This document shows positions 40,134-40,671 of a stretch of 40,671 nucleotides of DNA, piece after piece. Under the pieces are notes generated by a model. The model saw only the letters and a program-made list of their open reading frames with translations. It made no database searches and was not told where the DNA came from. Source of the DNA: an uncultured Verrucomicrobiota bacterium (GTDB taxonomy: Bacteria > Verrucomicrobiota > Verrucomicrobiia > Opitutales > Opitutaceae); contig CAIVJE010000172.1 in NCBI GenBank assembly GCA_903906135.1, positions 1 through 40,671 on the forward strand. Direction: 5' to 3'. Each line of letters begins with the position of its first letter. Position 1 is the first letter of the stretch. Both the position numbers and the translations under genes were made by a program.

Positions 40134-40671
40134 ATGTCGAACGTTATTCACCTCTGGGCCATTTTCCTCGGAACCTTCATTGGGCTTCTCCCAATTATTA
40201 ATCCCCTCGCGGCTGCCCCGACTTTTTTGGCCATCACGGAGGGCGACAGTGATGCCCGCCGCCGCGAGCAGGCCCGCAAAGGCTGCTTCTATATGATCTG
40301 TATTCTGGTGGGCGCACTCACCGGCGGCACCTTTATCATGAATTTTTTTGGCATCTCGATTCCTGGCCTACGCATTGCCGGGGGGATTTTAATGACCGGC
40401 ATTGGTATGGGTATGCTTACGAACCACCACAGCCCCGGCAAAGCCGATGATGAGGAACGCGAGGCCGCCCGCAAAAAAACCGATATTTCGTTTTCTCCCC
40501 TAGCAATGCCGATGCTCAGTGGTCCCGGTTCGATTGCCGTCACCCTCGGCTTCACCTCACTGGCGACTCACTGGACTGATTACCTGGCGATCATCGCCGG
40601 GATTATTTCAATCGCCGCCCTCACCTACGCGCTGCTCCGTGCATCTGGTAAGATCGTGGCAATCATTGGTC
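40134..40671 (+). CDS. MarC-family integral membrane protein (partial, cut by window end)
   Basis: The frame opens with ATG at 40134 and continues beyond the window; 179 residues are visible. Translation gives NVIHLWAIFLGTFIGLLPIIN with PLAAAPTFLAITEG, then AGGILMTGIGMGML and SPLAMPMLSGPGSIAVTLG. The INP..A.P.F........R pattern near the N-terminus and the P.L.GPG.I motif are diagnostic of MarC/UPF0056 proteins, six-helix membrane proteins of uncertain function (once linked to multiple antibiotic resistance, later not confirmed). It follows the dus gene by 36 bases and may be co-transcribed. Confidence 0.88.
   Translation, partial: MSNVIHLWAIFLGTFIGLLPIINPLAAAPTFLAITEGDSDARRREQARKGCFYMICILVGALTGGTFIMNFFGISIPGLRIAGGILMTGIGMGMLTNHHSPGKADDEEREAARKKTDISFSPLAMPMLSGPGSIAVTLGFTSLATHWTDYLAIIAGIISIAALTYALLRASGKIVAIIG

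Overview
The window reads as a chromosomal segment of a Gram-negative bacterium of the PVC group, most likely a Verrucomicrobiota of the Opitutaceae type. The clues are a single-domain SWIB protein, an RRM protein with an Arg/Gly tail, an STN-type TonB-dependent receptor controlled by an ECF sigma/FecR pair, and two 2-keto-3-deoxygluconate-kinase-like sugar kinases. This assignment is inferred from gene content only; there is no rRNA or other phylogenetic marker in the window. Almost no gene start has a recognisable Shine-Dalgarno sequence. Coding density is high, no gap exceeds about 300 bases, and I see no tRNA, rRNA, insertion sequence, integrase or CRISPR array.

Layout. (1) 1-3193: sugar-acid catabolism: the end of a mannonate-dehydratase-like gene, two paralogous PfkB kinases and an ECF-S-like membrane protein. 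(2) 3377-8759: a type IV pilus or pseudopilus operon: three minor-pilin-like genes, then a fused PilM-PilN gene, PilO and PilP, with no secretin. (3) 8863-24823: a redox/TonB island. On the minus strand, in transcription order, are ECF sigma, FecR, TonB-dependent receptor, a four-domain and a three-domain TlpA-like poly-thioredoxin protein, an orphan LuxR helix-turn-helix protein, an M16 zinc peptidase and an HD hydrolase. A DsbD-family electron carrier is divergent from the sigma gene. (4) 24935-26811: two convergent DMT/EamA permeases. (5) 26995-31827: SWIB protein, a heterodimeric ABC exporter and the RRM protein. (6) 31989-35196: a YbhG/F/S-like HlyD adaptor, ATPase and permease efflux set. 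(7) 35265-40671: MscS channel, TerC protein, MalY/PatB aminotransferase, a two-helix membrane peptide, a DusB-like enzyme and a MarC-family gene cut by the window end.

The most interesting part is the island in region 3. A ligand taken up by the receptor would signal through its STN domain to FecR and the sigma factor. Electrons from cytoplasmic thioredoxin would pass through DsbD to five active CxxC thioredoxin domains on two periplasmic proteins, and an M16 peptidase is encoded just downstream. Together this suggests import of a disulfide-bonded or thiol-bound peptide, protein or metal complex followed by reduction and proteolysis. That is an inference from gene neighbourhood, not a demonstrated pathway.
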